NCBI RefSeq assembly: GCF_018986735.1
Contig: NZ_CP065521.1
Location: 1,860,001 to 1,924,000 of the forward strand
Direction: 5' to 3'
Length of the DNA: 64,000 nt
Origin: Schaalia sp. 19OD2882
GTDB taxonomy: Bacteria; Actinomycetota; Actinomycetes; Actinomycetales; Actinomycetaceae
In this document: positions 35,276 through 51,265 of the stretch, piece after piece
Numbering within the stretch: position 1 is the stretch's first letter
Layout of the letters: each line of letters starts with the position of its first letter
Made by a program: the position numbers and the translations under genes
The notes under the pieces: generated by a model
Told to the model about the DNA's origin: nothing
The model's database searches: none
The model's input: only the letters and a program-made list of their open reading frames with translations

Positions 35276-36330
35276 TCTAGGTACTCGTTCGTCACGAGGT
35301 CGTCCACCTTCGGCGCCACTGTCACGGGGGCTCCCGTGGAGTCGACCAAGTAGCCCTTGTCGACGAGGTGGTCGAGGTAGGCCTGCCAGGCATCACGGTC
35401 GCAGCGCCCCACCCGCCCGTCCTCGTCGGGCCAGTACTCGGTGGACAGAAGCTGCTGGGAACACCGGGCCAATTCGGGGTCGATCTTGGCCTGCGGGTTG
35501 GCGGCGACGAGCACGTCGGCCGTGCCCGCCGGGTCCTTGACGGCGTCCTCGTACCCCCGGCGGGTGGCGCGCAGGAACCTTCGGGCCACCTGGCTGTGGT
35601 CCGCCAGGTAGGTGCGGGTCGAGGCGATCCCGACCTCGGAGGGCACCAGGGGCACGCCGAAGTCCGCCGGGCGGAAGAATCGCAGGGGTGTGCCGCGCAG
35701 GTCGGCCTCGATCCCCTCCCAAGTGACCAGGCCCTGCGCGAAGTCGGCGGTGCCGGAGTGGACGGCCTCGTAGGCGCTGGTGCCCAGCATCACCTGGTCG
35801 AAGGTGCCCGTGCCACCGTCGGCGCGGATCATCTCGCGGACGGAGCCGACCAGTTCGGAGGAGCCCCAGGAGGCGAAGGTCCTGCCATCCAGGTCCTTGG
35901 GTGAGGAGATCGACGGATTGTCGGCCTTGACGGCGATCGCCACGGCGGGTTTGCGCATGAGGGTCAGGACCATCTGGACGTCCTGGCCGTTGACATTGGC
36001 CTGCGTGGTCCACGGCGCACCGGAGAAGCCGAAGTCGGCGCCGCCGGTGGCCAGGACGGCTTCGACCCCCGCCTTGTTGAAGGGCAGGATCTCGACCTCC
36101 AGGTTCTCCTGCCGGTAGTAGCCGCGTTCCTGGGCGACGAAGACTCCCGTGTGGTTGGTGTTCGGTGTCCAGTCCAGGACGATCCTCACCTTCGCAGGCT
36201 CGGCGCTCCGGGCCCCGGAGGCGTCGGGGGTCACGGGCGCCCCGGCGGTGCAGGATCCGAGGAGTCCTGTGAGCAGCGCGGGCAGGAGCGCCAGGGCGGC
36301 CAACGGTGTCAGGCGGCGCGTACGGGTCAT
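35272..36330 (-). CDS. THI5/NMT1-type substrate-binding lipoprotein (ThiY-like)
   Basis: The 352-residue lipoprotein has a signal sequence ending in LTGLLGSC (lipobox Cys about residue 25). The mature part starts with RIVLDWTPNTNHTGVFVAQ, the hallmark of ThiY-like pyrimidine-binding proteins, followed by YYRQENLEVEIL and a GGADFGFSG motif. ATG at 36330 overlaps the stop of the APH-like gene (ATGA). It would deliver a thiamine pyrimidine precursor to the fused permease-ATPase next to it. The yeast THI5 Cys-cluster motif is absent, as expected for a binding protein. Confidence 0.87.
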   Translation of the reverse strand: MTRTRRLTPLAALALLPALLTGLLGSCTAGAPVTPDASGARSAEPAKVRIVLDWTPNTNHTGVFVAQERGYYRQENLEVEILPFNKAGVEAVLATGGADFGFSGAPWTTQANVNGQDVQMVLTLMRKPAVAIAVKADNPSISSPKDLDGRTFASWGSSELVGSVREMIRADGGTGTFDQVMLGTSAYEAVHSGTADFAQGLVTWEGIEADLRGTPLRFFRPADFGVPLVPSEVGIASTRTYLADHSQVARRFLRATRRGYEDAVKDPAGTADVLVAANPQAKIDPELARCSQQLLSTEYWPDEDGRVGRCDRDAWQAYLDHLVDKGYLVDSTGAPVTVAPKVDDLVTNEYLE

Positions 36331-37520
36331 CGGTGGTCTCTCCTTTCGGGCGATGCGGGCCCCTCGGGCAGGTCGCACATCAGAGTGCCGAGCCAGGCGG
36401 TGAACTGCCGGCCCTGGGGGCACGTGAACCAGGTGGTGTGCGCGCCGAGGAACACGTCGAGGGCCCAGCGTGCCGAGGCCTCGTTGCCGAGGACCCCCCA
36501 CTGGTACTCGATGACATTGAGGGCGAACTCGGACTGGACGACGGGCATGATGGCCGGCAGGGCGGCGCGCTCGGCCGGGTCCAGTGGGCGCACCTCGTGC
36601 CAGCCGCGCACGAGAGCCTCGGCGATGTCACGACGCACGGCATCAGTGCGCCCGTTCATGATCTCCAGCCATTCGAAGGCGTTGCGTTCGACCATGACCG
36701 CCAGGTCCAGGACGGCGACATTGCGGTCGGCCAGGCCGAAGTCGACGAGGTCGCACACCCCGTCCTCGTCCCAGAAGGCGTTGGAGACGTGCAGGTCTCC
36801 GTGGGTCCATTGGGTGGGCATGTCGGCCAGGTGACCGTTCAGGCGGGCAGCCGCCTCGAAGTGGGGAGCCATCACCGAGTCGACGTCCGCGCCGAGGAGC
36901 TCGAACACCTCGGTGACCGCGCGGTGGCGGCCGAGCCATTCGTGGACGCGGCCGCGCGGGTCCGCGTCGGCCAACAGGTCCAGGCGGCTCTGGTAGATGG
37001 CGTCGGCCTGGCGCGGCTGATCGAAGGAGGCCGAAGCCAGGGCCATCTCCGCTCCCGCCCTGCCCAGGGCGTGGGCGTCCGCGGTGCTCCGGGGAGGCTG
37101 CCAGGAGTGGGTCAGGCGGTAGCGGTCCTCGCCGCGGGCGGCCCCGCACACCTCCCAGATTCCGTCCTCGCAGGTCATGGCGGTCCTACCGGATGAGAAG
37201 GGGAGGAAGCGCGGGGTGGGTACACCGTGGTCGGCCAGGTGGGCGACAAAGCGGTGGGTGGCTTCCAGGTGTGCGGGGCGCACGCTGGCGTGGCCGTAGC
37301 GTTTGAGGAAGAGGGGACCGGCGTCGGTGTCGACCAAGGAGGCGGCGGCCATGGGCCGCGAGGAGACGGTGAGGACCCGTGTGGCGCGCACCGGGCTGGC
37401 GAGTGCCCCCAGGACGGCCCCTGCGGCCTCACGGGTGATGACCGGCCACACGGGATCGACCACGCTCATCTGCGGGTCGTCGCCGGGAAGGCGGTCGGGA
37501 AGCCGACTGCTGGTGTCCAT
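36327..37520 (-). CDS. APH/choline-kinase-like phosphotransferase of the thiamine operon
   Basis: The 397-residue protein has an aminoglycoside phosphotransferase/choline kinase fold. The N-lobe contains LFLKRYGHA (ATP-binding lysine, about residue 75). The catalytic loop is THGDLHVSNAFW (Asp/Asn, about residue 255), followed by the metal-binding DFGLADRN. The ATG at 37520 is preceded by GGAGGGG and lies about 47 bp after the TPP riboswitch, as first gene of the operon. The kinase therefore probably phosphorylates thiamine or a salvaged precursor. Substrate is inferred from regulation only. Confidence 0.8.
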   Translation of the reverse strand: MDTSSRLPDRLPGDDPQMSVVDPVWPVITREAAGAVLGALASPVRATRVLTVSSRPMAAASLVDTDAGPLFLKRYGHASVRPAHLEATHRFVAHLADHGVPTPRFLPFSSGRTAMTCEDGIWEVCGAARGEDRYRLTHSWQPPRSTADAHALGRAGAEMALASASFDQPRQADAIYQSRLDLLADADPRGRVHEWLGRHRAVTEVFELLGADVDSVMAPHFEAAARLNGHLADMPTQWTHGDLHVSNAFWDEDGVCDLVDFGLADRNVAVLDLAVMVERNAFEWLEIMNGRTDAVRRDIAEALVRGWHEVRPLDPAERAALPAIMPVVQSEFALNVIEYQWGVLGNEASARWALDVFLGAHTTWFTCPQGRQFTAWLGTLMCDLPEGPASPERRDHR

Positions 37521-37566
37521 GTCCCCTCCGAGGTCGCGTGCGAGCACGGACACCCGTGGGGGTGGA

Positions 37567-37659
37567 CTTGCGTCCCTTCGCTGGCATGACCCAGATCAGG
37601 TTCACCGGTCGGAGGCTCGACCTCCCTCTCAGCCCTTGGATGAGGGCTCCCGTGCAATG
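37567..37659 (-). promoter_or_regulatory. TPP (thiamine pyrophosphate) riboswitch
   Basis: On the minus strand the conserved GGGCTGAGA box (about 37641-37630) and the ACCTGATCTGGGTCATGCCAGCG core (about 37602-37578) are present in the right order and spacing. Outer P1 arms TTGC and GCAA pair. This is the THI element; bound TPP should repress the downstream operon. It lies 47 bp after leuB and 47 bp before the phosphotransferase gene. Confidence 0.95.
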
Positions 37660-37705
37660 TCCTTCAACGATAGGCGCAGTGTGCGCCGGGAGACAACCCC
37701 GCCCG

Positions 37706-38764
37706 TCAGTGGACCAGGGCGGCGATCGCGTCGCCGATCTGACTGGTCGAACGCACCAAGGGCGCTCCTGCCGCAGCCGCAGTCGCCCGGGCCGCCATGT
37801 CCGCCTCGATGGCGGCTTCGATGCGGCGGGCAGGGGCCGCGTGTCCGAGATGGTCGAGCATGAGGGCCACCGAGCTGATGGTGGCCGTCGGGTCGGCCTT
37901 GCCCTGCCCCGCAATGTCGGGGGCGGAGCCGTGGACGGGTTCGAACATCGAGGGGAAGACGCCATCGGGGTTGATGTTTCCGGAGGCCGCCAGACCGATG
38001 CCGCCGGTGACGGCCCCGGCCTCGTCGGTGAGGATGTCACCGAAGAGGTTGTCGGTGACGATGACGTCGAAACGCTGGGGGTCGGTCACCAGGTGGATGG
38101 TGGCGGCGTCCACGTGACAGTAGTCGACGCTGACCTGGGGGTAGTGGGCGGCCACCGCCTCGACGGTGCGGCGCCACAGGTGTCCGGCGTGGACCAGAAC
38201 ATTGTGCTTGTGGACCAGGGTCAGGTGCTTGGCGGGGCGCGAGGCGGCCTTGGCGAAGGCGTAGCGGACCACGCGTTCCACGCCGTGAGCGGTGTTGACG
38301 GAGACTTCGGTGGCGATCTCGTGGGGGGTGCCGACCCTCACGGCTCCCCCGTTGCCGCAGTACAGGCCTTCGGTGCCTTCGCGTACGACGACGAAGTCGA
38401 TGTCGCCCGGGTTGGCCAGGGGGCTGGGCACGCCCTCGTGGTACTTCGAGGGGCGCAGGTTGACGTAGTGGTCGAGGGCGAAGCGGAGCCTGAGCAGCAG
38501 CCCGCGCTCCAGCACACCGGAGGGCACGCTGGGGTCTCCGACGGCTCCGAGGAGGATCGCGTCGTGACCCTTGATGGCCTCCAGGTCCGCGTCGGTCAGG
38601 GTCTCGCCGGTGCGGTGCCAGCGATCGGCGCCCAAGTCGTAGTGGGTGGTGGTGAACTCCACTCCGGTGCCGGCCAGTGCCGCAGCCAGGACCTTCAGTC
38701 CCTCGGGCACGACCTCCTTGCCAATGCCGTCGCCGGGAATCACTGCCAGATCAAGAATCGTCAT
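37706..38764 (-). CDS. leuB: 3-isopropylmalate dehydrogenase
   Basis: The 352-residue beta-decarboxylating dehydrogenase oxidises 3-isopropylmalate in leucine synthesis. It has [13 protein letters not shown] at the start, the substrate loop [31 protein letters not shown], the metal-binding [14 protein letters not shown] and [16 protein letters not shown] near the C-terminus, matching LeuB of actinobacteria. ATG at 38764 is used; an upstream extension adds 30 Arg-rich residues and crosses the terminator. Transcribed in the same direction as ilvBNC but behind a hairpin. Confidence 0.95.
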   Translation of the reverse strand: MTILDLAVIPGDGIGKEVVPEGLKVLAAALAGTGVEFTTTHYDLGADRWHRTGETLTDADLEAIKGHDAILLGAVGDPSVPSGVLERGLLLRLRFALDHYVNLRPSKYHEGVPSPLANPGDIDFVVVREGTEGLYCGNGGAVRVGTPHEIATEVSVNTAHGVERVVRYAFAKAASRPAKHLTLVHKHNVLVHAGHLWRRTVEAVAAHYPQVSVDYCHVDAATIHLVTDPQRFDVIVTDNLFGDILTDEAGAVTGGIGLAASGNINPDGVFPSMFEPVHGSAPDIAGQGKADPTATISSVALMLDHLGHAAPARRIEAAIEADMAARATAAAAGAPLVRSTSQIGDAIAALVH

Positions 38765-38844
38765 GGCAGCATTCAACCCGCCGCCCGGCGCCCCCTTCCG
38801 GAGCGTCCACCCGTTGGTCCGAGGAGGTCGGCGCCGACTCCGAA

Positions 38845-38884
38845 GGGCCCGCATCCGGCGGTGGGATCCACCGGACGCGGGCCC
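38845..38884. terminator. Terminator-like hairpin after ilvC
   Basis: GGGCCCGCATCCGG (38845-38858) and CCGGACGCGGGCCC (38871-38884) pair over 14 positions with one mismatch/wobble and a 12-nt loop. It lies between the ilvC stop and leuB, so leuB may be partly uncoupled from ilvBNC. Confidence 0.65.
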
Positions 38885-38901
38885 CGGGCCTTCAGTGGGG
38901 G

Positions 38902-40442
<1,541 letters not shown>

Positions 40443-40444
40443 TG

Positions 40445-42208
40445 TCAGTCCTCCACTTCCCAGTCGGGCGCCATGCCCTGGGCATAGCGGATCTCGTCAT
40501 TGGACACTCCTGCCGCGACCATCGGCCACACCATCGCATCCTTGGAGACGCGGAAGTCGATGAGGACCGGGCGGTCGTTGATCGACATGGCCCACTCGAT
40601 GGCCTCGTCGACCTCGTCGATGCTGCGCACGGTCCGCGCCGCCGCACCGTAGGCGGTGGCCAGCATCTCGAAGTTGGGGACCTGGTCCCCCTCGACGGGG
40701 TTCAGCGTGGTGTTCGAGTAGCGCTGCCCGTAGAACAGTGACTGCCACTGGCGCACCATGCCCAGCACTGAGTTGTTGATGAGGCACACCTTGATGGGGA
40801 TGCCGTTGACGGTGCAGGTGGCCAACTCCTGGTTGGTCATCTGGAAGGACCCGTCACCGTCGATGGCCCACACCACCTGGTCCGGGGCTCCCACCCGGGC
40901 ACCCATGGCCGCAGGGATCGCGAAGCCCATGGTTCCCAGCCCGCACGAGGACAGGAAGTGGCGGGGGTGTTCGCAGCCGATGAACTGGGCGGCCCACATC
41001 TGGTGCTGTCCGACACCGGTGACGTAGATGGCGTCGGGGCCGGCGATGCGCGACAGTCGGGTGAGCACGTCCTGCGGGGCCATCATGGAGTCGCTGGGCT
41101 GGGCCCACCCCATCGGGTACTTCCTGCGCAGGCGGTCCAGGTAGCGCCACCAGCCGGACAGGTCGGCCTTGCCCGTTTCGGCCTGGGCGGCGGGGAAGGC
41201 GTCGACCAGTGCGTCCGTGACCAGGGCGAGGTCGCCGACGATGGGCACGTCGGCGACCCTGTTCTTCGAGATCTCGGCCGCGTCGATGTCGACGTGGACG
41301 ACCTTGGCCCGGGGGGCGAAGGAGTCGAGGTTGCCGGTGACCCGGTCGTCGAAACGCGCCCCGAGGGCGACGATGAGATCCGCGCGCTGCAGGGCGCCGA
41401 CGGCCGCGACGGTGCCGTGCATGCCGGGCATGCCGAGGTTGTGCCGGTCGGAGTCGGGGAAAGCGCCGCGCGCCGCCAAGGTGGTGACCACGGGGGCGTC
41501 GGAGAGTTCGACGAGGCGGGCAAGGGCGTGGCTGGCGCCGGAGCGGATCATGCCGCCTCCGACGTAGAAGACGGGCGCCTGGGCGGTGGCCAGTTCCTTG
41601 GCGGCGGCCCGCACCTGCTTCATGTGGGGCTTGCCGGCAGGGCGGTATCCGGGCAGGTCCAGGGTGGGTGGCCAGTGGAACTCCATGGTGGCGTTCTGCG
41701 CGGACTTGGTGATGTCGACGAGGACGGGGCCCGGTCGGCCAGTGGCGGCCAGGTGGAAGGCCTCCGCGATGCGGGCGGGGATGTCCTGGGCGCGGGTGAC
41801 GAGGAAGGAGTGCTTCGTCACGGGCACGGAGGCGCCGACGATGTCGGCCTCCTGGAAGGCGTCGGTGCCGATGAGGGAGGCGCCGACCTGGCCGGAGATG
41901 ACGACGATCGGCACGGAGTCCATGTTCGCGTCGGCCAGTGCCGTCATGACATTCGTGGCCGCGGGGCCCGAGGTGACGATCGCACAGCCGACCTTTCCGG
42001 AGGCCAGTGCGTAGCCTTCGGCGGCGTGGCCCGCCCCCTGCTCGTGGCGCACGAGGATGTGGCGCAGCGAGGAACTCATCAGGGGGTCGTAGGTGGGCAG
42101 GATCGCACCGCCCGGCATTCCGAAGACGTCGGTGACGCCCAGGGCTTCGAGGGTGGCGACGATGGCGGCGGCGCCGGTCATCGTCCGGGTGTTGTCAGTG
42201 TCGTTCAC
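40445..42208 (-). CDS. ilvB: Acetolactate synthase large subunit
   Basis: The 587-residue ThDP enzyme condenses pyruvate with pyruvate or 2-oxobutyrate. The ThDP-activating Glu is in [15 protein letters not shown] (about residue 55), and the [15 protein letters not shown]...NNSVLGMV motif binds ThDP/Mg. Substrate-channel features ([26 protein letters not shown]) fit AHAS rather than other ThDP enzymes. The GTG start at 42208 has AGAGGA upstream. A leader peptide and attenuator lie in the upstream 170 bp. Confidence 0.97.
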   Translation of the reverse strand: MNDTDNTRTMTGAAAIVATLEALGVTDVFGMPGGAILPTYDPLMSSSLRHILVRHEQGAGHAAEGYALASGKVGCAIVTSGPAATNVMTALADANMDSVPIVVISGQVGASLIGTDAFQEADIVGASVPVTKHSFLVTRAQDIPARIAEAFHLAATGRPGPVLVDITKSAQNATMEFHWPPTLDLPGYRPAGKPHMKQVRAAAKELATAQAPVFYVGGGMIRSGASHALARLVELSDAPVVTTLAARGAFPDSDRHNLGMPGMHGTVAAVGALQRADLIVALGARFDDRVTGNLDSFAPRAKVVHVDIDAAEISKNRVADVPIVGDLALVTDALVDAFPAAQAETGKADLSGWWRYLDRLRRKYPMGWAQPSDSMMAPQDVLTRLSRIAGPDAIYVTGVGQHQMWAAQFIGCEHPRHFLSSCGLGTMGFAIPAAMGARVGAPDQVVWAIDGDGSFQMTNQELATCTVNGIPIKVCLINNSVLGMVRQWQSLFYGQRYSNTTLNPVEGDQVPNFEMLATAYGAAARTVRSIDEVDEAIEWAMSINDRPVLIDFRVSKDAMVWPMVAAGVSNDEIRYAQGMAPDWEVED

Positions 42209-42243
42209 CAGGGTGTCCTCTCAGGTGGAAGGGCGAGTCCCAT

Positions 42244-42278
42244 GAAAAAGCCCCCTCCGCGGCTGAGGCGTGGGGACA
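42244..42278 (-). terminator. Attenuator terminator ahead of ilvB
   Basis: On the minus strand GUCCCC pairs with GGGGGC and an inner CGC pairs with GCG, followed by UUUUU (42249-42245). It lies between the leader peptide and ilvB, so transcription would stop before ilvBNC unless an alternative fold wins. A separate perfect 8-bp stem (42280-42287 with 42315-42322) overlaps the leader peptide end and likely takes part in the switch. Confidence 0.65.
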
Positions 42279-42299
42279 AGGCGTGCGATCCACCCGTTT

Positions 42300-42371
42300 T
42301 CACACGGCAGGAACCGCACGCCCTGCTACGAGGACGAGGGCGGCGGAGCCGGCGATGCGAATGTCGAGCAC
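42300..42371 (-). CDS. Leu/Ile/Val-rich ilv leader peptide
   Basis: A GTG-initiated 23-codon frame reads LDIRIAGSAALVLVAGRAVPAV after the start. It holds a cluster of regulatory codons (Leu-Val-Leu-Val), with nine Leu/Ile/Val after the start. It is followed by an 8-bp stem and a U-tailed hairpin ahead of ilvB. This is the architecture of ribosome-mediated attenuation described for actinobacterial ilvBNC operons. The ribosome-binding site is only a weak GGTGG, so the start is inferred. Confidence 0.65.
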   Translation of the reverse strand: MLDIRIAGSAALVLVAGRAVPAV

Positions 42372-42593
42372 CCCACCACCGTAAGCGGGTGGCGGCCGCA
42401 CGTGCCTCTCGTCTCACACTTCGGGCCCACCCCGGGAAGGGCTGCTCCCCGGGCGCCCCGCGCCGGGGTGTGCAGGGCGGCCTTCGGCCCGTGTCCGGCT
42501 GGGACGATGGGCCGCCGATGGGCCCCGGACCCACTGGGATACTTGGGATGACATTCCTTTTCCACCTTCCTCACGATCTTGGAGCGAGTGACC

Positions 42594-44186
42594 GTGGTGC
42601 AAGTCTTCGAGGTGCTGTCCGAGCAGCCCGTACTCTTCCTCTTCCTTCTCATCGGCGTCGGCATGGCCTTCGGGCACCTGAAGATCAAGGGCGTGGGTCT
42701 GGGCGCCGCAGCGGTTCTCTTCCTCGCGATCGGACTGGCCGCATGGGCGAAGTCCTACGGCGTCGAATTGGAGGTCACCCGACAGCTCGGAACGCTCGGC
42801 CTGGCACTGTTCACCTTCGCCATCGGCATCAACTCGGGTGCGTCCTTCTTCCACAACCTGAAGTCCGCCATCGGCCCCCTGGTGACCATGGTCGCCCTCT
42901 ACGCGCTCACCGCCCTCGTCGGGGTCCAGGTCGGCCACCTGATGGGAATGGACACGGCCCTCATCGCCGGCACCTTCGCCGGCTCCGTCACCAACACCCC
43001 GGCCCTGGCCGCCGCAGGTGAGGCCTCGAACCAGCTGGATCGGGCCACGGTCGGCTATGCGATCGCCTACCTCTTCGGCGTCATCGGCATGATGATCGCC
43101 GCGACCCTGGCTCTGGCCTACGGCAAGAACGACCGGGACGCGCCCTCGCCCCTGGCCAACAGGACCATCCGCGTGGAGCGCGAGGACCACCCCTGCATCG
43201 GCGACATGGCGGAGAAGCTCGGAGGAAAGGTCACCTTCTCGCGTCTGCGCCGCGGAGAGACCGGCCCCATCTCACGCCCCTCCCTCACCGACACCCTGGA
43301 CCCGGGCGACCTCGTCACCGTCGTCGGCCCCCGCGAACTCGTGGCACGGGTGGCCACTGAACTCGGCCACGCATCCTCCCACTCCCTCATCCAGGACCGC
43401 ACCTACCTGGACTTCCGCCGCATGACGGTGTCCGACCCGAAGCTCGCGGGCCGCACGGTGGCAGATCTGGAGATGTCGAAGAAGTTCTCGGCGACCATCT
43501 CGCGTGTGCGTCGCGGCGACGTCGACATGGTGGCCGAGCCGGGCCTGGTCCTCCAACAGGGCGACCGAGTGCGCGTGGTGGCCCCGACCTCGAAGATGGC
43601 CGAGATCACGAAGTTCTTCGGCGACTCCGCGCGCGGTTTGTCCGACCTGAACCCCATCGCCCTGGGTTTGGGCATGGCGCTCGGAATTGCCATCGGCGAG
43701 CTGCCGATCCTCACGCCGACGGGCGCCTACTTCACGATCGGTTCGGCTGCCGGGACCCTGATCGTCGGCCTGGTCTTCGGCAGGATCGGACGCATCGGTT
43801 CCTTCGTCACGGCACTGCCCTTCACGGCCTGCCAGGTCATGGCCGAGCTCGGTCTGCTCATCTTCCTCGCACAGGCGGGCGCGAAGGCGGGCGGTCAGAT
43901 CATCGAGGCCTTCACCTCGGGCGCATGGCTGAACATCTTCATCCTGGGCTTCATCATGACCTCGATCATGGCCATCGGCCTGTACATCACCATGCGGTGG
44001 GTCTTCAAGATGGGTGGCACCCAACTTTCCGGTCTGCTGGGCGGGGCCCAGACCCAGCCGGCGGTCCTCGCATTCGTGAACTCGCGTACGAATGCCGACC
44101 CGCGCGTGTCCTTGGGCTACGCCTTGGTCTACCCGGTGGCGATGATCGCCAAGATCTTCGTCGCACAGGTCCTGGGCGGGCTCTGA
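42594..44186 (+). CDS. AspT/YidE-type transporter with TrkA-C domains
   Basis: The roughly 530-residue membrane protein has five to six helices at each end separated by two RCK_C/TrkA-C domains (about residues 185-345; LDPGDLVTVVGP and LQQGDRVRVVAP are the diagnostic turns). The duplicated YidE/AspT motif appears as GTFAGSVTNTPALAAAG and GGAQTQPAVLAFVNSRT. This fits the AAE family (aspartate:alanine exchangers and relatives), though substrate is unknown. A GTG at 42594 with GGAG 9 bp upstream is preferred; GTG 42588 or TTG 42579 are alternatives. Divergent from the ilv operon. Confidence 0.85.
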   Translation: MVQVFEVLSEQPVLFLFLLIGVGMAFGHLKIKGVGLGAAAVLFLAIGLAAWAKSYGVELEVTRQLGTLGLALFTFAIGINSGASFFHNLKSAIGPLVTMVALYALTALVGVQVGHLMGMDTALIAGTFAGSVTNTPALAAAGEASNQLDRATVGYAIAYLFGVIGMMIAATLALAYGKNDRDAPSPLANRTIRVEREDHPCIGDMAEKLGGKVTFSRLRRGETGPISRPSLTDTLDPGDLVTVVGPRELVARVATELGHASSHSLIQDRTYLDFRRMTVSDPKLAGRTVADLEMSKKFSATISRVRRGDVDMVAEPGLVLQQGDRVRVVAPTSKMAEITKFFGDSARGLSDLNPIALGLGMALGIAIGELPILTPTGAYFTIGSAAGTLIVGLVFGRIGRIGSFVTALPFTACQVMAELGLLIFLAQAGAKAGGQIIEAFTSGAWLNIFILGFIMTSIMAIGLYITMRWVFKMGGTQLSGLLGGAQTQPAVLAFVNSRTNADPRVSLGYALVYPVAMIAKIFVAQVLGGL

Positions 44187-44201
44187 GTCTGCGGCACTGC
44201 A

Positions 44202-44241
44202 CCGCAACGGCCCGCCCCCCCGGGGGAGCGGGCCGTTGCGG
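44202..44241. terminator. Strong bidirectional terminator
   Basis: CCGCAACGGCCCGC (44202-44215) and GCGGGCCGTTGCGG (44228-44241) form a perfect 14-bp stem with a 12-nt loop. It lies between the convergent transporter and threonine exporter genes and can end both. Confidence 0.9.
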
Positions 44242-44261
44242 TTGGCGTTTCGTTCCCGGTT

Positions 44262-45662
44262 TCAGTCCTGCTGACCGACCCGGGGCAGGGCAAGCTGGGG
44301 TTCGACCAGCCACGTCCTGTCGGTGAGCATCCGCGAGACCGCCAGACCCACGCCGATCGCGGTGATCGAGAAGAGGACTGTGAAGATCGATCCGAAGGCC
44401 AGAGCCGTCTCTCCGTCATTGAGGTAGGCCAGTGAACGGTACAAGGGCACTCCGGGAATCATGATGACCACTGCCGGCACCGACAGGGTCACACGTGAGA
44501 AGCGAGTGCGACGTGCGATCTCGGCCGCGAGCAGGCCTGCCGCCAGCGCCGCCAGGCCCACCGCCGCCTGAACCGGCAGTTCCAATTCGTCCTGCAGGGC
44601 AAGTCGGCCCACATTGACCGTGGCGCCGATGACGGCCGCCGCGGCGCACACCTTGTACGGAGAGTTGAAGAGCATGGCGAATCCGAAGGAGGCCACGAAG
44701 CTCGCGAGGATCCGCAACAGGTACAGCACAAGTACGGGCAGTTCGTACACGAGGTTCGGGGTGACCGACCACTGGAAGGTTGCCGAGACGATCCACACGG
44801 CCATGCCGGCGCTGATGACCAGCAGGGCGACGTACACCAGGCGGGCGATGCCTCCCTGGAAGTCGTGGCGCACCAAGTCGATGATGCCGGTGACCAGCGG
44901 GAAGCCGGGCACCAGGAAGAGCATCGCGGAGATGAAACCCGCCTGGTGCGTGGGCTCAAGGTGCAGCCAGGTCTGTGCGGCGGCCACCGCGCCGATGTAG
45001 ATGAGGGCCGCCACTGCGCCGCTGGCCATCCACACGCCGAAGTGGTTCATGCGCCGGTGGAGCAGCTGACGGCGGACCCACTGCCCCGCGAAGGCCGCCA
45101 CGGCGACCACCAGGCATTCGACCCACCCGCCCTTGTTGAGGAATGAGAAGGCGGCGCAGGCAAGGCCCGAGGCCAGCGCGTTCTGCAGCCAGCCGTACAA
45201 AGGCTTGACCTTCTCGATCTCGTCCAGGTGGCGTTCGACGTCCTCCACCAGGACGCTGGTGCCCCTGATGGAACGTACGTAGTTGTTGAGGCGGTCGATC
45301 CGATCGGCGTTGACGCCCATCACGCGGTTCTCCGCGAGCTCCGTGCGGAAGGTGCCGTTTGCGTAGGCGGTGGCAACGATCTCCGTGTAGGTGACCTGGG
45401 CGTGGTGCTCCTCGATTCCCACGGCCTTGGCGAGCATCCGCATGGTGTCCTTGACGCGGAAAGCGCTGGCCCCCGAGGCCAGGAGCATCTGCCCCAAGCG
45501 AAGGACCACGCGGGACTGCACGGCCAGCCGGTCGTGGGCCCGCATGCGGTGGGTGGTCAATGTCGAGCTGGGGACCTGCAGCTCGGAACTCGGGGCATTG
45601 GTCGCGTTCGGTGCCTCGCCTTCGGCGGGCGTCATGTCATCGCTCTGATTCACGCTGGACAT
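44262..45662 (-). CDS. ThrE-type threonine/serine exporter
   Basis: The 466-residue protein is a fusion of the YjjP-like N-terminal domain (residues 45-330: LGQMLLASGASAFRVKDTM, cytoplasmic and five helices) and the YjjB-like C-terminal domain (five helices, 340-455; VPAVVIMIPGVPLYRSL motif). This is the architecture of Corynebacterium ThrE, which exports threonine and serine by proton motive force. The first 40 residues are a disordered Ser/Pro-rich extension. Near ilv genes this could vent excess amino acids, but substrate is inferred from family. Confidence 0.87.
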   Translation of the reverse strand: MSSVNQSDDMTPAEGEAPNATNAPSSELQVPSSTLTTHRMRAHDRLAVQSRVVLRLGQMLLASGASAFRVKDTMRMLAKAVGIEEHHAQVTYTEIVATAYANGTFRTELAENRVMGVNADRIDRLNNYVRSIRGTSVLVEDVERHLDEIEKVKPLYGWLQNALASGLACAAFSFLNKGGWVECLVVAVAAFAGQWVRRQLLHRRMNHFGVWMASGAVAALIYIGAVAAAQTWLHLEPTHQAGFISAMLFLVPGFPLVTGIIDLVRHDFQGGIARLVYVALLVISAGMAVWIVSATFQWSVTPNLVYELPVLVLYLLRILASFVASFGFAMLFNSPYKVCAAAAVIGATVNVGRLALQDELELPVQAAVGLAALAAGLLAAEIARRTRFSRVTLSVPAVVIMIPGVPLYRSLAYLNDGETALAFGSIFTVLFSITAIGVGLAVSRMLTDRTWLVEPQLALPRVGQQD

Positions 45663-45821
45663 GGTGGCATTGCCCTTCCGTCCGGATCAGGGACGTGTGT
45701 CCGTGACCAAGGCGTGTCGAGGGTGGTGTTGGCGACAGAAGGACGCCAACACCAGATCCGCTCATTGCATCCGGTCGTGGGGGCATGGCGATCGTTGGTG
45801 TTGTTGTGTGGGTGTGGTTGT

Positions 45822-45851
45822 GGGGGCCCGGAGCGTGTGCTCTGGGCCCCC
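45822..45851. terminator. rRNA operon terminator hairpin
   Basis: GGGGGCCC (45822-45829) pairs with GGGCCCCC (45844-45851); inner GAGC/GCTC extends the stem with one G-U pair. It lies 15 bp beyond the 5S 3' end on the minus strand. There is no long U-run. Confidence 0.75.
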
Positions 45852-45866
45852 ATGTTGGGTGGTTGT

Positions 45867-45986
45867 GTTGCGGTGGTGTCCTACTCTCCCACATCCTGTC
45901 GGGTGCAGTACCATCGGCGCTGTGGGGCTTAGCTTCCGGGTTCGGAATGGGTGCCGGGCGTTTCCCCCACGCCATGACCGCCGCAA
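45867..45986 (-). rRNA. rrf: 5S ribosomal RNA
   Basis: The minus strand has a 119-120-nt sequence with the loop motif CCCATTCCGAACCCGGAAG and the conserved GCGCCGATGGTACTGC and GGGAGAGTAGG blocks of 5S rRNA. Its ends (TTGCGGCGGTC and ACCACCGCAAC) pair as helix I. It lies about 110 bp after the 23S gene, the normal order 16S-23S-5S. Confidence 0.95.
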
Positions 45987-46096
45987 TGGTGTCAACCGTG
46001 TTCCACGCCCCCTGGTGTTGGGGGGTGTGGGTTGGTCGTGGTTTGTACAGTGGTTGTGAGCGGTGTTGTCCCGTGTCCCCCCACCGGGGTGGGGGT

Positions 46097-49218
<3,122 letters not shown>

Positions 49219-49491
49219 TAAACAAAACCACAGAACAAAAAGATGCTCACAACCACTATACAAAACACAAACAACCCACCACACGCCCACACGACCACCA
49301 ACAGCAGCCCCACAAGCACGAGCACACACGCCCAACAGGTGTTGAACGTGAACCCGACAGCGTGTCCGCCCACCCATACCTGCAACCCAAACGCACCCAC
49401 ACCCACCACCACACAGGCAGCGACCAAGCATGAGCACAAGAAACCATCCCACACACAAACGCGCGCAGGACAGCCCCCAACACGGGCTCCC

Positions 49492-51034
<1,543 letters not shown>

Positions 51035-51265
51035 CACTCGGAAAACCCCACCAACCAACCCCCCAAAACAAGAAAGCCAGCCAACAGGAATCCCAACCAA
51101 AAAACAACTCAAAACAAAAAACAGGCATAAACAAACAAACACGCTATCGAGTTCACAAACAACAACCACACAACCGAATCAGCAACTCACAAGCGCTTCT
51201 CCGAAAGGCGATCCGCGCCATGTTCCCGGGCCTTCGAGGCCCTGCCGTTCGGCGCAACGAGGAAT

